A stretch of 58,379 nt of DNA from an uncultured Lachnospiraceae bacterium (GTDB lineage: Bacteria > Bacillota > Clostridia > Lachnospirales > Lachnospiraceae): the NCBI GenBank assembly GCA_947169385.1, contig CAMVPR010000014.1, positions 1 through 58,379 on the forward strand, written 5' to 3'. The notes beneath the pieces were generated by a model that did no database searches, was not told the DNA's origin, and saw only the letters and a list, made by a program, of their open reading frames with translations. The stretch's first letter is position 1, and the number at the start of each line of letters is the position of its first letter. A program made the position numbers and the translations under genes. Of this stretch, positions 1-8,188 are shown in pieces.

Positions 1-44
1 TTATTCTATCACATTTTCACACTTTTGACTATCTAAATGACATT

Positions 45-84
45 GGGTCCGTCCCTCTGGTTCTGGGGTCCGTCCCTCTGGTTC
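45..84. repeat. Tandem 19-bp repeat
   Basis: Two identical copies of GGGTCCGTCCCTCTGGTTC lie at 45-63 and 66-84, separated by 2 bp. They sit just beyond the terminator of the Fur-family gene, close to the left edge of the window, so the array could continue outside. No coding sense was found in it. The function is unknown; two copies are too few to call a CRISPR or satellite. Confidence 0.7.
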
Positions 85-87
85 AAC

Positions 88-113
88 ACAAAAAAGCGGC
101 GCATTATGCGCCG
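88..113 (-). terminator. Intrinsic terminator of the Fur-family gene
   Basis: Read on the minus strand, an 8-bp stem (CGGCGCAT paired with ATGCGCCG, 97-113) is followed by a run of six T. It lies directly after the stop codon of the minus-strand regulator at 119. Confidence 0.8.
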
Positions 114-118
114 TTTCG

Positions 119-511
119 TTAATATTTATCCATACATTGTTCGCAGGTTCCGATAAACACGGTAATCTGTTCGTCAATCTGACCCGGAATATTAGTGTGG
201 GACAGGATATCTTCCATCGCGCCATCGACCTCGACATCCATGACCTTACCGCAGTTTCTACATCTGAAATGGCAATGTGGTGAGGTCTCGGGATCGTATC
301 TGTCAGAACTTCCGTCAAATGATAACTTCTTAATCTCGCCAAGCTCAGTTAAGAGAGCCAAGTTTCTATAGACCGTTCCTAAGCTTATGTTAGGGATGTC
401 TTGTCTGACATTTTCATATATTGTATCAGCAGTTGGATGATCCTTCCTTGTCTTTAGAAATGAGAGGATAGCGTCTCGCTGCTTACTCTTCTTTAGTTTA
501 GTTGCTTCCAT
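119..511 (-). CDS. perR: Fur-family transcriptional repressor, PerR-like
   Basis: A 130-aa metal-dependent winged-helix repressor. The N-terminal part carries the recognition region (TVYRNLALL), and the C-terminal part carries two CXXC pairs (CRNC and CEQC) that form the structural zinc site. The regulatory metal ligands look PerR-like rather than Fur-like: an Asp in RYD, then HCH, then the Asp in VMDVE line up with the D85, H91/H93 and D104 set known from Bacillus PerR. It therefore probably senses peroxide through Fe-catalysed histidine oxidation (inference). The start at 511 is preferred over the longer in-frame start at 577 because GGGTG lies just upstream and the longer version would run through the promoter and operator. 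It is transcribed away from the acyl carrier protein gene. Fur cannot be wholly excluded. Confidence 0.85.
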   Translation of the reverse strand: MEATKLKKSKQRDAILSFLKTRKDHPTADTIYENVRQDIPNISLGTVYRNLALLTELGEIKKLSFDGSSDRYDPETSPHCHFRCRNCGKVMDVEVDGAMEDILSHTNIPGQIDEQITVFIGTCEQCMDKY

Positions 512-529
512 AGTATCACACCCTATAAT

Positions 530-577
530 AGTAATCATTACTGTTTTGATAGTATCATAGATTATAACAATTGTCAA
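530..577 (-). promoter_or_regulatory. Promoter and Fur/PerR-type box of the regulator
   Basis: On the minus strand TTGACA (572-577) is followed after 17 bp by TACTAT (549-554). A perfect 6-1-6 palindrome AGTAATCATTACT (530-542) sits just downstream of the -10, near the expected start of transcription. It matches the TAATNATTA core of Fur/PerR boxes, so the regulator probably represses itself. Confidence 0.7.
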
Positions 578-602
578 AGAGCTAATAATAATATTATAGG
601 TA

Positions 603-632
603 TTGACAATAAAACACTATGTATAGTATATT
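603..632 (+). promoter_or_regulatory. Sigma-A promoter of the acyl carrier protein gene
   Basis: TTGACA (603-608), an 18-bp spacer and TATATT (627-632), about 65 bp before the start codon. It is divergent from the perR promoter. Confidence 0.65.
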
Positions 633-696
633 CTCTATAAGCAATTATACATTGCGATTATTTATTTTACTTGATTGTTATTAAGGAGACATAACT

Positions 697-930
697 ATGT
701 TTGAGAAGATTAGTGAGATTATTGCTGAAGTTCTTAGCATTGATGCGAGTGAGGTAGAGTTATCGTCAGATTTCAAGGATGATATAGATGCTGATTCGCT
801 TAATTTGTTTGAGCTTGTTATGGCAATCGAAGGCGAGTATGATGTTGAGGTTCCTTCTGAGGATTTAGAGGGTATCAAGACAGTAGGGGATATGATAGAA
901 TATCTCAAGTCTAAGGGTATTGAGGATTGA
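697..930 (+). CDS. acpP: Acyl carrier protein
   Basis: A 77-aa acidic four-helix protein that carries acyl intermediates on a phosphopantetheine arm. The attachment serine is Ser34 in DADSLNLFELV; the usual DSLD motif here reads DSLN. Length and charge fit a typical bacterial ACP. AAGGAG lies 8 bp before the ATG. The gene stands alone with its own promoter and terminator, not inside a fab cluster, so it could be a housekeeping ACP or one dedicated to another pathway such as lipoteichoic acid or secondary lipid synthesis; the sequence does not decide this. Confidence 0.88.
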   Translation: MFEKISEIIAEVLSIDASEVELSSDFKDDIDADSLNLFELVMAIEGEYDVEVPSEDLEGIKTVGDMIEYLKSKGIED

Positions 931-936
931 TTATCT

Positions 937-961
937 GGAGGGATTTATCCCTCCTATTTTT
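937..961 (+). terminator. Terminator after acpP
   Basis: GGAGGGAT paired with ATCCCTCC (937-954), followed by TATTTTT. The next gene starts at 976, so its transcription would need read-through or a promoter inside this stretch. Confidence 0.65.
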
Positions 962-975
962 GAGGATGTGATTAT

Positions 976-1200
976 ATGAAACACCCTGTTAGATCTATAA
1001 TAATTGCTTTAATTTTAGCGGCTACTGCAATTGCCGCTTTTACTCTTGCTCTCTCGATTACTTCCGAGATTGTCGAGTGGGACACCGGTGTTGAGAACGT
1101 TGTAATTAACGTTGATAATGAGAGTATAGAGAGTGTGGAAGCATTTGGCGTAGAAGCTAATGATTTGAAGAACAAGGCGTCTTCTAATGCTACCAAATAA
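976..1200 (+). CDS. Small single-pass membrane protein, unknown function
   Basis: A 74-aa protein not recognised as a known family. Residues about 7-29 form one hydrophobic segment preceded by a positively charged start (MKHPVR), so the protein is either membrane-anchored with an outside tail or secreted. The tail is acidic and polar and has no cysteine, so it is not a lipoprotein. GAGGAT lies about 9 bp before the ATG. It sits between acpP and the AEC permease gene, 21 bp before the latter, so it may share a transcript with it. Confidence 0.6.
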   Translation: MKHPVRSIIIALILAATAIAAFTLALSITSEIVEWDTGVENVVINVDNESIESVEAFGVEANDLKNKASSNATK

Positions 1201-1221
1201 TTACGAAATGGATGAAGTTTT

Positions 1222-2175
1222 GTGGATAATTTGATTTATAGTCTCAATGGAACCGTGCCGATTTTTGCGGTTATGGTTTTAGGCTATCTTCTTAAAAAAT
1301 ATAGAATGCTTGATGAAGATTTCGTAGCAGCTGCCAATCGATTTGTTTTCAGAGTCGGTCTGCCTGTTATGATTTTTATTGACATGTGGAAAGCCAATGT
1401 CAACACTGAGTTCGACATTAAGTTTGTCTTGTTTTGCTTTCTTTCAACAGCTATATCATTTGCGTTGATATGGATTGGAGCTGAGCTTTTTATAAAGGAC
1501 AAGACCATGATTGGTTCATTTGTGCAGGGTTCCTTTAGGAGCAGTGCGGCTATACTTGGACTCGCGTTTATCAAGACAATCTATCCTAATCTTGGCATGG
1601 CACCACTTATGATTATCGGGGCTGTTCCTTTCTATAATGTGGCGTCGGTTGTTGTCTTGACATTCCGCGGCAAGGATCAGGCTAAAGTTAAAGGTTCTAA
1701 AGGCATCAAAAAAGCCTTGTTTAACATCATTACCAACCCCATCATTATTGGTATTTTGCTTGGATGTGTTGCGTCGTTGATTCGTCTTGAATTACCTGTC
1801 ATGGTTAATAAGACTCTGAATATGATTTCGGATGTGACGGTTCCGCTTGCGCTTATTGCTATCGGAGCCGGGTTTACATTTGCAGGCTCTAAAGAGCGTA
1901 AGAGACCTGCTTGTTTTGCGACTCTTATCAAGCTGGCATTGCTTCCTATGGTCGTTATTCCGGCAGCTATATTCTTCGGATATCACGATCAGGAGCTTTT
2001 AGCGGTTATAATAATGAGTGCCGGTCCTGCAACTGCGACCGGGTACACGATGGCGAGAGAGATGAACAATGACTATGTGCTTTCTTCTTACATCATTGTG
2101 TTGACTACTATTTTCTCTGCGTTTACGCTTACAGGATGGATATTCCTGGCCAGATGTTTAGGTTGCCTTCACTGA
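1222..2175 (+). CDS. AEC-family permease (auxin efflux carrier type)
   Basis: A 317-aa polytopic membrane protein with about ten predicted hydrophobic segments in two five-helix halves, the layout of the AEC/BART transporters. These move small organic acids such as malate or malonate out of or into bacterial cells; the substrate cannot be read from the sequence. The N-terminal stretch (FAVMVLGYLLKK) and the late PATATGYTMA segment are typical of the family. It starts with GTG at 1222 and has only a weak upstream GGATGA. The lipid kinase gene follows 12 bp later, so the two probably form an operon. Confidence 0.8.
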   Translation: MDNLIYSLNGTVPIFAVMVLGYLLKKYRMLDEDFVAAANRFVFRVGLPVMIFIDMWKANVNTEFDIKFVLFCFLSTAISFALIWIGAELFIKDKTMIGSFVQGSFRSSAAILGLAFIKTIYPNLGMAPLMIIGAVPFYNVASVVVLTFRGKDQAKVKGSKGIKKALFNIITNPIIIGILLGCVASLIRLELPVMVNKTLNMISDVTVPLALIAIGAGFTFAGSKERKRPACFATLIKLALLPMVVIPAAIFFGYHDQELLAVIIMSAGPATATGYTMAREMNNDYVLSSYIIVLTTIFSAFTLTGWIFLARCLGCLH

Positions 2176-2187
2176 TAGGAGGTTCAT

Positions 2188-3120
2188 ATGTATCATTTTA
2201 TTCTTAATCCGAATGCTTCTTCCGGCAAGGGCAAGAAGGCGTTTGACGAAATAAAGCCTATATTAAGCAGCCGTAATATTGATTACAGACTTTACATTTT
2301 CGAGAATAGAGAAGAGCTTTCTGAGACTATCAGTGATTTGTCTTCTCCTGCAAATGCTAAAGTTAACCATATAGTTGTTTTGGGCGGAGACGGCACACTT
2401 AACCTCGTTCTTAACTATATTAAAGATTTCACGAAGGTCAAACTTTCCGTTTTGCGAGTTGGGTCAGGTAATGATTTCGCTAGAAATGTCGGTGTTGGCA
2501 AGGATATTAAGAAGTGCTTTTATCATTTGATTGATAAGCCGGAGACGATTGAGCTTGACTATGGTGTGGCGGAGTATGTTAACCTTGATGGCGAGGCTTT
2601 TAAGAGACGATTTATAATAAGTAGTGGTATAGGGTATGATGCTGACATTTGCGAGGAGGCGTCAAGAAGCAGGCTTAAGAAGGTTCTTAATACGATTAGA
2701 CTCGGCAAGCTTGTCTACCTTTTCATTGGAATTAAGCAGGTGTTTACCAAGAAGGGCGCTAAAGCTATTATTTACTTTGATAACGGCAGGAAGATAAGAC
2801 TTAGAAACATGTTCTTTACCGTTGGCATGGTTCATAAGATGGAGGGCGGCGGAGTACCTTTTTGCCCTTATGCTGATCCGCTTGACGGCAAGCTTGATGT
2901 GTGCGTGGTCAAGTCTGCTAACGTGCTTAAGCTTTTGCTTGAAATCGAACTTGTGTATATTAAGAAGCATTTGATATTTTCAAATGTAACTAATTATAGA
3001 TGTAGAAGTTATAGAGTCGCTTTGTCTAAGCCACAGTGGATTCACTTAGACGGAGAGACGCCTGCTATGGTCAAGGAGGCTAAGTTTACCTCGGAGAGTG
3101 GAATAAGATTCGTGAGGTGA
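2188..3120 (+). CDS. Diacylglycerol kinase-family lipid kinase
   Basis: A 310-aa cytosolic or membrane-peripheral kinase of the DagK/YegS/BmrU family, which phosphorylates diacylglycerol or related lipids with ATP. The catalytic-domain signature GGDGTLN is at residues 66-72 and the GSGNDFAR loop follows about 30 residues on. The N-terminal NPNASSGKG loop is also family-typical. Length is close to Bacillus DgkB (about 300 aa). GGAGG lies 6 bp before the ATG. The gene follows the AEC permease closely and is followed after 4 bp by a 71-aa protein, so three genes likely share one transcript ending at the terminator at 3345. Confidence 0.88.
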   Translation: MYHFILNPNASSGKGKKAFDEIKPILSSRNIDYRLYIFENREELSETISDLSSPANAKVNHIVVLGGDGTLNLVLNYIKDFTKVKLSVLRVGSGNDFARNVGVGKDIKKCFYHLIDKPETIELDYGVAEYVNLDGEAFKRRFIISSGIGYDADICEEASRSRLKKVLNTIRLGKLVYLFIGIKQVFTKKGAKAIIYFDNGRKIRLRNMFFTVGMVHKMEGGGVPFCPYADPLDGKLDVCVVKSANVLKLLLEIELVYIKKHLIFSNVTNYRCRSYRVALSKPQWIHLDGETPAMVKEAKFTSESGIRFVR

Positions 3121-3124
3121 TGAT

Positions 3125-3340
3125 ATGGGACTTTTCAAGAAGAAGGAAGTTTTAGAATACGATAAAGAACACGAGTACCCTGTCATAAGGAAGAGTATCT
3201 GTACAGGGGAGAGGGTGTTTGGATTCAGGAATAATAGCGACAATAAGTTTCGAGACATCGCATTAATCAGAAGTGACAAGGAACTTAATGATATTATCGA
3301 GTCATATCAGATAACCGATGAAGTTAAGGTTGAATATTAG
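3125..3340 (+). CDS. Small conserved-looking hypothetical protein
   Basis: A 71-aa soluble, charged protein with no membrane segment, no cysteine pair and no motif I recognise. The composition (rich in Lys, Glu, Asp) and the start ATG four bases after the lipid kinase stop, with GAGGTGA just upstream, support real translation by coupling. It is the last gene before an intrinsic terminator. Function unknown. Confidence 0.6.
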   Translation: MGLFKKKEVLEYDKEHEYPVIRKSICTGERVFGFRNNSDNKFRDIALIRSDKELNDIIESYQITDEVKVEY

Positions 3341-3344
3341 AGTT

Positions 3345-3377
3345 AAAGCGGGGCAATAGCATTTCCCTGCTTTTTTT
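3345..3377 (+). terminator. Terminator of the permease-lipid kinase operon
   Basis: AAAGCGGGG pairs with a downstream CCCTGCTTT (one mismatch), ending in a run of seven T. The T-run overlaps the -35 of the next promoter. Confidence 0.7.
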
Positions 3378-3404
3378 GACCTTGATAATCATTTGTGATA
3401 CAAT
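3376..3404 (+). promoter_or_regulatory. Promoter of the GyrA/ParC-type gene
   Basis: TTGACC (3376-3381), 17 bp, TACAAT (3399-3404). It leaves a short leader of about 30 nt before the start codon at 3437. Confidence 0.65.
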
Positions 3405-3436
3405 ATATTGGTATTTTTATTATAGAGGTGCACAAG

Positions 3437-5788
3437 ATGAAGACAAATGAAGACAGAATCATAAAGTCTGAATACAGTGAGCTCATGGAGCAGGCGTACA
3501 TTGACTACGCCATGAGTGTTATTATATCAAGGGCTTTGCCGGACGCGAGAGACGGCTTGAAGCCGGTTCAGAGGCGAGTTCTTTACGACATGAAAGAGCT
3601 TGGAACTCACTACAATCAACCGTACAGGAAATGTGCGCGTATCGTCGGAGATACGATGGGTAAGTATCACCCTCACGGTGACAGCTCAATCTATGATGCT
3701 TTGGTTGTTCTCACGCAGGATTTTAAGAAGGGTCAGCCTTTGGTTGACGGTCACGGTAACTTCGGTTCTATCGAGGGTGACGGCGCCGCTGCTATGCGTT
3801 ACACAGAGGCTAGATTGACTAAGCTTACAGAGGAATACTATCTTGCTGACTTAGATAAGGATGTAATCAATTTCGTTCCTAATTTTGACGAGACTGAGAA
3901 GGAGCCGGAGGTTCTTCCTGTAAGGCTTCCTAACCTTTTGATAAATGGTGCCGAGGGTATTGCGGTCGGCATGACGACAAGCATCCCTACTCACAATCTC
4001 GCTGAGGTCTGTGATGCCGTTAAGTGCGTTTTAAAGGATCCTGAGGCTTCAACCAAGAAACTTATGAAGTACATCAAAGGACCTGATTTCCCAACCGGTG
4101 GTATCGTGGTAAATGAAGACGAGCTTTATGACATTTACGAAAGCGGAACCGGTAAGATTAAGCTTCGTGGTAGGGTTCAGGTTGAGGACCTTAAGGGTGG
4201 CAAGCAACAGATAGTAGTAACTGAGATTCCGTATACGATGATCGGGTCTGGTATAGGTAAGTTCCTTCAGGATGTTGCTTCACTTGTTGAGTCTAAGAAG
4301 CTTCCCGATATCGTTGACATTTCCAATATGTCCTCTAAAGAGGGAATCAGAATCGTTCTTGAGCTTAAGAAGGGCGCCAATGTTGACAATATCATCAATA
4401 TTCTATATAAGAAGACTAAACTCCAGGATACCTTTGGTGTCAACATGCTTGCTGTTGTTGATGGTAAGCCGGAGGTTATGGGACTTAAGAGGCTTATCGA
4501 GCATCATATTGATTTTCAGTTTGATGTCTGTACCAGAAAGTACAGAACTCTCCTTAACAAAGAGAGAGAGAAGGCTGAGGTTCAGGAAGGTCTCATCAAG
4601 GCTTGTGATGTAATTGATCTTATTATCGAGATATTGAGAGGTTCTAAGAGCAGAGCGCAGGTCAAGGCGTGCTTGATTGACGGAGAGGTTAAGGATATTA
4701 ATTTCAAGTCTGCTGCATCTAAGAAGGCTGCGATGGAGCTCAACTTTACTGAGAGACAGGCAGATGCTATCCTCGATATGAGACTTCATAAGCTTATCGG
4801 TCTTGAGGTTGACAAGCTTAAGTCAGAGTATGATGAGTCGCTTAAGAATATTGACATTTACGAGGATATTCTTAACAACTATGATTCTATGGTTGATGTT
4901 ATTTCTAAGGATTTAGACAATGCCAAGAAAGAGTATGGAAGAAAGCGCAGAACAGAGATTACCAACGCATCCGAGATTGTCGTAGTCGAGGAGGAGATTA
5001 AGGAGATGGAAGTGACCGTTCTTATGGATAGGTTTGGTTACGCCAGAACTATCGATCGCTCGGCTTACGATAAGAACAAAGAGGCTGCGGATGAGGAGAA
5101 CAAGTACATTATTCACTGCAAGAATACTGACAAGATTGTTATATACACAGATCTTGGCAATCAGCATTTGCTCAAAGTAATGGATCTGCCTTACGGCAAG
5201 TTTAGGTCTAAGGGTGTTCCTGTTGACAATATATGCGGTTTCAGTTCGAGTGAAGAGCGAAGCGTCGGAGTTTATGCGCTTCCTGATGTTGTTAACAGAT
5301 ATCTTCTCTTCACAACCAAGAAGGCTATGATGAAGGTTACATTTGGTTCGGAATTCGACGTGACAAGAAGGACGATAGCGGCTACCAAGTTAAATGACGG
5401 CGATTCGCTTGTGTCGGTTAAGCTTGTTAACGGCAATGAAGACTATGTCGTGTTAGAGACCGAGGCGGGATTCTATCTTAAGTTTGCATTTGACGAGATA
5501 CCTCCTAAGAAGAAGGGAGCTGTCGGTGTGATAGGTATGAAGCTTTCTGCCAATGACTCCATCAATAATGTATACGTTACATCTGAAGGTGGGGCGATTA
5601 AGAATCCGGAGCCTGATGATGCACCTTTACTTGACATGATGAATGCAAATGACAACATACAGGCTGAGACTGAAGTTGTTGAGGCAGAGCCTGTTAATTC
5701 ATATATGATAACCATGAGAAATGATAACGAGCTAGATCTTTTAACGTTAAGAGTTAACAAGCGCGGTGGTAAAGGTAGTAAGAAGTAG
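3437..5788 (+). CDS. Type IIA topoisomerase subunit A (GyrA/ParC type)
   Basis: A 783-aa DNA breakage-reunion subunit. The catalytic tyrosine is Tyr122 in MRYTEARL, and the quinolone-pocket region reads GDSSIYDA with Ser83 and Asp87, exactly the E. coli GyrA numbering and the drug-sensitive residues. The C-terminal third is a beta-pinwheel. The usual GyrA box in the first blade is missing, but an NKRGGKG sequence close to that box stands at the extreme C-terminus. No gyrB or parE lies next to it. It is thus a ParC-like or third, orphan type IIA subunit; the assignment between gyrA and parC is open. The start at 3437 is chosen because GAGGTG lies 6 bp upstream; an upstream in-frame start at 3395 would lie inside the promoter. 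Confidence 0.9.
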   Translation: MKTNEDRIIKSEYSELMEQAYIDYAMSVIISRALPDARDGLKPVQRRVLYDMKELGTHYNQPYRKCARIVGDTMGKYHPHGDSSIYDALVVLTQDFKKGQPLVDGHGNFGSIEGDGAAAMRYTEARLTKLTEEYYLADLDKDVINFVPNFDETEKEPEVLPVRLPNLLINGAEGIAVGMTTSIPTHNLAEVCDAVKCVLKDPEASTKKLMKYIKGPDFPTGGIVVNEDELYDIYESGTGKIKLRGRVQVEDLKGGKQQIVVTEIPYTMIGSGIGKFLQDVASLVESKKLPDIVDISNMSSKEGIRIVLELKKGANVDNIINILYKKTKLQDTFGVNMLAVVDGKPEVMGLKRLIEHHIDFQFDVCTRKYRTLLNKEREKAEVQEGLIKACDVIDLIIEILRGSKSRAQVKACLIDGEVKDINFKSAASKKAAMELNFTERQADAILDMRLHKLIGLEVDKLKSEYDESLKNIDIYEDILNNYDSMVDVISKDLDNAKKEYGRKRRTEITNASEIVVVEEEIKEMEVTVLMDRFGYARTIDRSAYDKNKEAADEENKYIIHCKNTDKIVIYTDLGNQHLLKVMDLPYGKFRSKGVPVDNICGFSSSEERSVGVYALPDVVNRYLLFTTKKAMMKVTFGSEFDVTRRTIAATKLNDGDSLVSVKLVNGNEDYVVLETEAGFYLKFAFDEIPPKKKGAVGVIGMKLSANDSINNVYVTSEGGAIKNPEPDDAPLLDMMNANDNIQAETEVVEAEPVNSYMITMRNDNELDLLTLRVNKRGGKGSKK

Positions 5789-5799
5789 GAGGATTGATT

Positions 5800-6909
5800 A
5801 TGAACGAGTTAAAGAGAGCGTTGGCATTTGTATTATGTATATGTGTTGTTGTCGGTTTTCCCGGGAACTTAAGTGCTGCAGGTGAAGCGGCGTCGGGAGA
5901 TTCGTCTCCTAATGCGTCAACAGATGCATCAGCGGAGGCTCAGGTAGAGACTACAACAACTGAAGTTGCGACTACTTCAATTGACGCTACAACAGAAGCT
6001 TCTTCTGAGGCTACTACCGAAGTGCCTGCTACAGAGGTTAAGCCGACGATTAAGTGGAAGAATAAGACAGAGTCAATAAAGGCAGGCAAGAGCTATACAT
6101 TTAAGGCTGTAGCGACGGGAGATGATGCCGTTAAGTACAGCGTAAGTAATACCAATGTCGCCACTATCAATCAGACATCCGGCAAGTTAAAAGCCAAGAA
6201 GGTTGGTAAAGTTACTGTTACTGCCAAGTCAGGAAGTTTGTCGGTATCGGTGGAGGTTACTGTTAAGGCCAAGAAGATTATCTGCCTTGATCCGGGGCAT
6301 TCAAGCTCTGTAGCGAAGGGAACTGAGCCTATCGGTCCGGGAAGCAAGACTATGAAGGCCAAGGATAACAGCGGAACATGTGGTAATTACACTCACGTTC
6401 CTGAGTATAAGCTCACACTTACTGTTGCTAAGAAGCTTAGAACTACTCTTATATCAAGAGGTTACAAGGTTGTCATGACAAGAAATGATAACAAGAAAGC
6501 TATAAGCTGTATTGAGAGAGCCAAGGTTGCTAACAAAGCCAAAGCTAACGCTTATCTTCGTATTCACGCAGACAGTATTGGAAGTTCTGCTGTAAGAGGT
6601 ATGAGTATGCATTATGCTTCCACAAGTAATCCTTATATTGGCAAGAAATACGGAGCTGCCAACAAGAAACTTTCTGCTGCTATTAAGAAAGGATTTGTCA
6701 AAGCGACAGGTTCTAAGGTCAGAGGTGGCGGTCTTAATGCGAGAAATGATCTTACCGGTAACAACTGGGCGTATGTTCCGACTACGCTTATAGAGATGGG
6801 ATTTATGAGTAATCCTACGGAAGACAGATTGATGCAGACAGCTGCCTATCAGAAGAAGATGGTTAAAGGCATGGCTGATGGATTTGACATATACTTTGGA
6901 TACAAATAA
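5800..6909 (+). CDS. Secreted N-acetylmuramoyl-L-alanine amidase with Big_2 domain
   Basis: A 369-aa exported cell-wall hydrolase. Order: signal peptide (about residues 1-28, cleavage near LSAAG), a Thr/Ser/Ala/Glu-rich linker (30-80), a bacterial Ig-like Big_2 domain (about 82-158) and an Amidase_3 domain (about 159-369). Zinc ligands and catalytic residues visible are His167 in DPGH, Glu202, His256 in RIHAD and Glu332 in IEMGFMSN. The enzyme cleaves the bond between MurNAc and the stem peptide. AGGAGG lies 7 bp before the ATG, 11 bp after the topoisomerase stop, so the two genes are probably co-transcribed. Ends at a strong terminator. Confidence 0.92.
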   Translation: MNELKRALAFVLCICVVVGFPGNLSAAGEAASGDSSPNASTDASAEAQVETTTTEVATTSIDATTEASSEATTEVPATEVKPTIKWKNKTESIKAGKSYTFKAVATGDDAVKYSVSNTNVATINQTSGKLKAKKVGKVTVTAKSGSLSVSVEVTVKAKKIICLDPGHSSSVAKGTEPIGPGSKTMKAKDNSGTCGNYTHVPEYKLTLTVAKKLRTTLISRGYKVVMTRNDNKKAISCIERAKVANKAKANAYLRIHADSIGSSAVRGMSMHYASTSNPYIGKKYGAANKKLSAAIKKGFVKATGSKVRGGGLNARNDLTGNNWAYVPTTLIEMGFMSNPTEDRLMQTAAYQKKMVKGMADGFDIYFGYK

Positions 6910-6917
6910 TTAACGGC

Positions 6918-6957
6918 AAACCCAACGTAATCAGATTATGTTGGGTTTGTTTTTTTA
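6918..6957 (+). terminator. Terminator after the amidase gene
   Basis: AAACCCAAC pairs perfectly with GTTGGGTTT around a loop of 13 nt, followed by GTTTTTTT. Confidence 0.88.
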
Positions 6958-7034
6958 TATAAACTATATGTTGTATATTTATACTTTTTTTGATATACTA
7001 AACAGTGATTTTTGATAAGGGAGTAAGTGGAGTT

Positions 7035-8174
7035 ATGTTAACTGCGGTACATCTTGAGTTTAATCTGTTTAGCCTATTCCTTATTGGAGTTGTAATTAAT
7101 CAGATTCACTTTAGTGTTAATAAACAGGCATCAAGAAGAATCTTCATGATTCTTGTAATCATGATTGCATTTGCTTTGGTGATAGATTCTCTCTGTGTTA
7201 TTTCGGATGGCCATCATTTTCTTGGTGCACGCATTCTCAATAATGTATCTAACGCTTTCTATTTCTCATTATGTTCTTTGGTAGGTTTTTGCTGGACTAA
7301 ATACGTGATTACGCGTGTTATATTGTTGCACAGCAGGAAGCTTGACCTCCTTTTATCGTTGCCTGCATTGGCGGTGACGGTGATTAGTTTTTTATCCATT
7401 AAGTACGGTTTTATATTCTACATCGATGGTGACAATTATTACCAGAGAGGACGTTTCTTCATAGTTCATTTAATAGTTTCATTTGGCTATCTTATAGCAG
7501 CACTTATTTATGTGCTGGTGCTCAGAATTATGGGTAGATATAAGTGTTCTAAGCATGCGATTAACTTTATTATGCTTTTTTATATTCTTCCTACGATTGG
7601 AAGTGTTTTCTCTACTGTATATTCGACGAGTCCGGGATTGTGGCCGGCTACGGCGCTCTCAATGGTTATGGTATATATAGATATGCAGGATTATGCTATC
7701 ACGACCGATGGACTTACAGGATTGAGTAACAGGAAGATTCTTGCTAATGTTTATCGCAATTACAGTAAGGATATTTCGCAGGGTAAGGTTCTTGTAATAT
7801 TCATGGTTGACCTTAACAAGTTTAAGCAGATTAACGATACCCTAGGTCATCTTATTGGAGATGAAGCTTTGGTCAATGCAGCCGGCATTCTTAAACAGTT
7901 CGTTAGCGGTACTGATTTGATTTTGGTGAGATATGGCGGAGACGAGTTTCTGATTATAGGTCTTCTGAATAACGAGAAGCAAGCGGATGTATATAAGGAT
8001 AAGTTACTTAATTGCTTTGACAACTGGAACAGAGAGAACTCCGGCAAGCCTTATCGTCTGATGACGAGTGTGGGATACCAGATATATCGTGAAGGAGATA
8101 ACTTAGAAGACCTCATCGAGAGGGCAGATAAATCACTCTATAAAGACAAAAAGAAAGCGCACTCAAAAATGTGA
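7035..8174 (+). CDS. Membrane diguanylate cyclase (GGDEF domain)
   Basis: A 379-aa protein that makes the second messenger cyclic di-GMP from two GTP. The first 215 residues hold about six hydrophobic segments, a membrane sensor module of unknown ligand. The GGDEF domain follows, with an intact active site GGDEF at residues 301-305 and the upstream substrate segment DLNKFKQIND. The product-inhibition RXXD site expected a few residues before GGDEF is not present (SGTD stands there), so feedback inhibition may be weak. The start at 7035 is chosen for the AAGGGAG 11 bp upstream; a GTG at 7005 has no ribosome binding site. The stop codon lies in the loop of the convergent terminator. Confidence 0.9.
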   Translation: MLTAVHLEFNLFSLFLIGVVINQIHFSVNKQASRRIFMILVIMIAFALVIDSLCVISDGHHFLGARILNNVSNAFYFSLCSLVGFCWTKYVITRVILLHSRKLDLLLSLPALAVTVISFLSIKYGFIFYIDGDNYYQRGRFFIVHLIVSFGYLIAALIYVLVLRIMGRYKCSKHAINFIMLFYILPTIGSVFSTVYSTSPGLWPATALSMVMVYIDMQDYAITTDGLTGLSNRKILANVYRNYSKDISQGKVLVIFMVDLNKFKQINDTLGHLIGDEALVNAAGILKQFVSGTDLILVRYGGDEFLIIGLLNNEKQADVYKDKLLNCFDNWNRENSGKPYRLMTSVGYQIYREGDNLEDLIERADKSLYKDKKKAHSKM

Positions 8175-8188
8175 TGAGTGCGCATTTT
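8157..8188. terminator. Bidirectional terminator between convergent genes
   Basis: GCGCACTC pairs with GAGTGCGC, with T-rich tails on both strands. It overlaps the 3-prime ends of the diguanylate cyclase gene and the HAD phosphatase gene. Confidence 0.75.

Noticed and set aside
1-342. Minus-strand open frame of 113 aa at the left edge
   Set aside because: It overlaps the Fur-family gene on the same strand in another frame and runs through its terminator; the composition is not protein-like.
3600-4613. Several open frames over 70 aa on both strands within the topoisomerase gene
   Set aside because: They are out-of-frame shadows of a clear protein with conserved motifs, without start signals.
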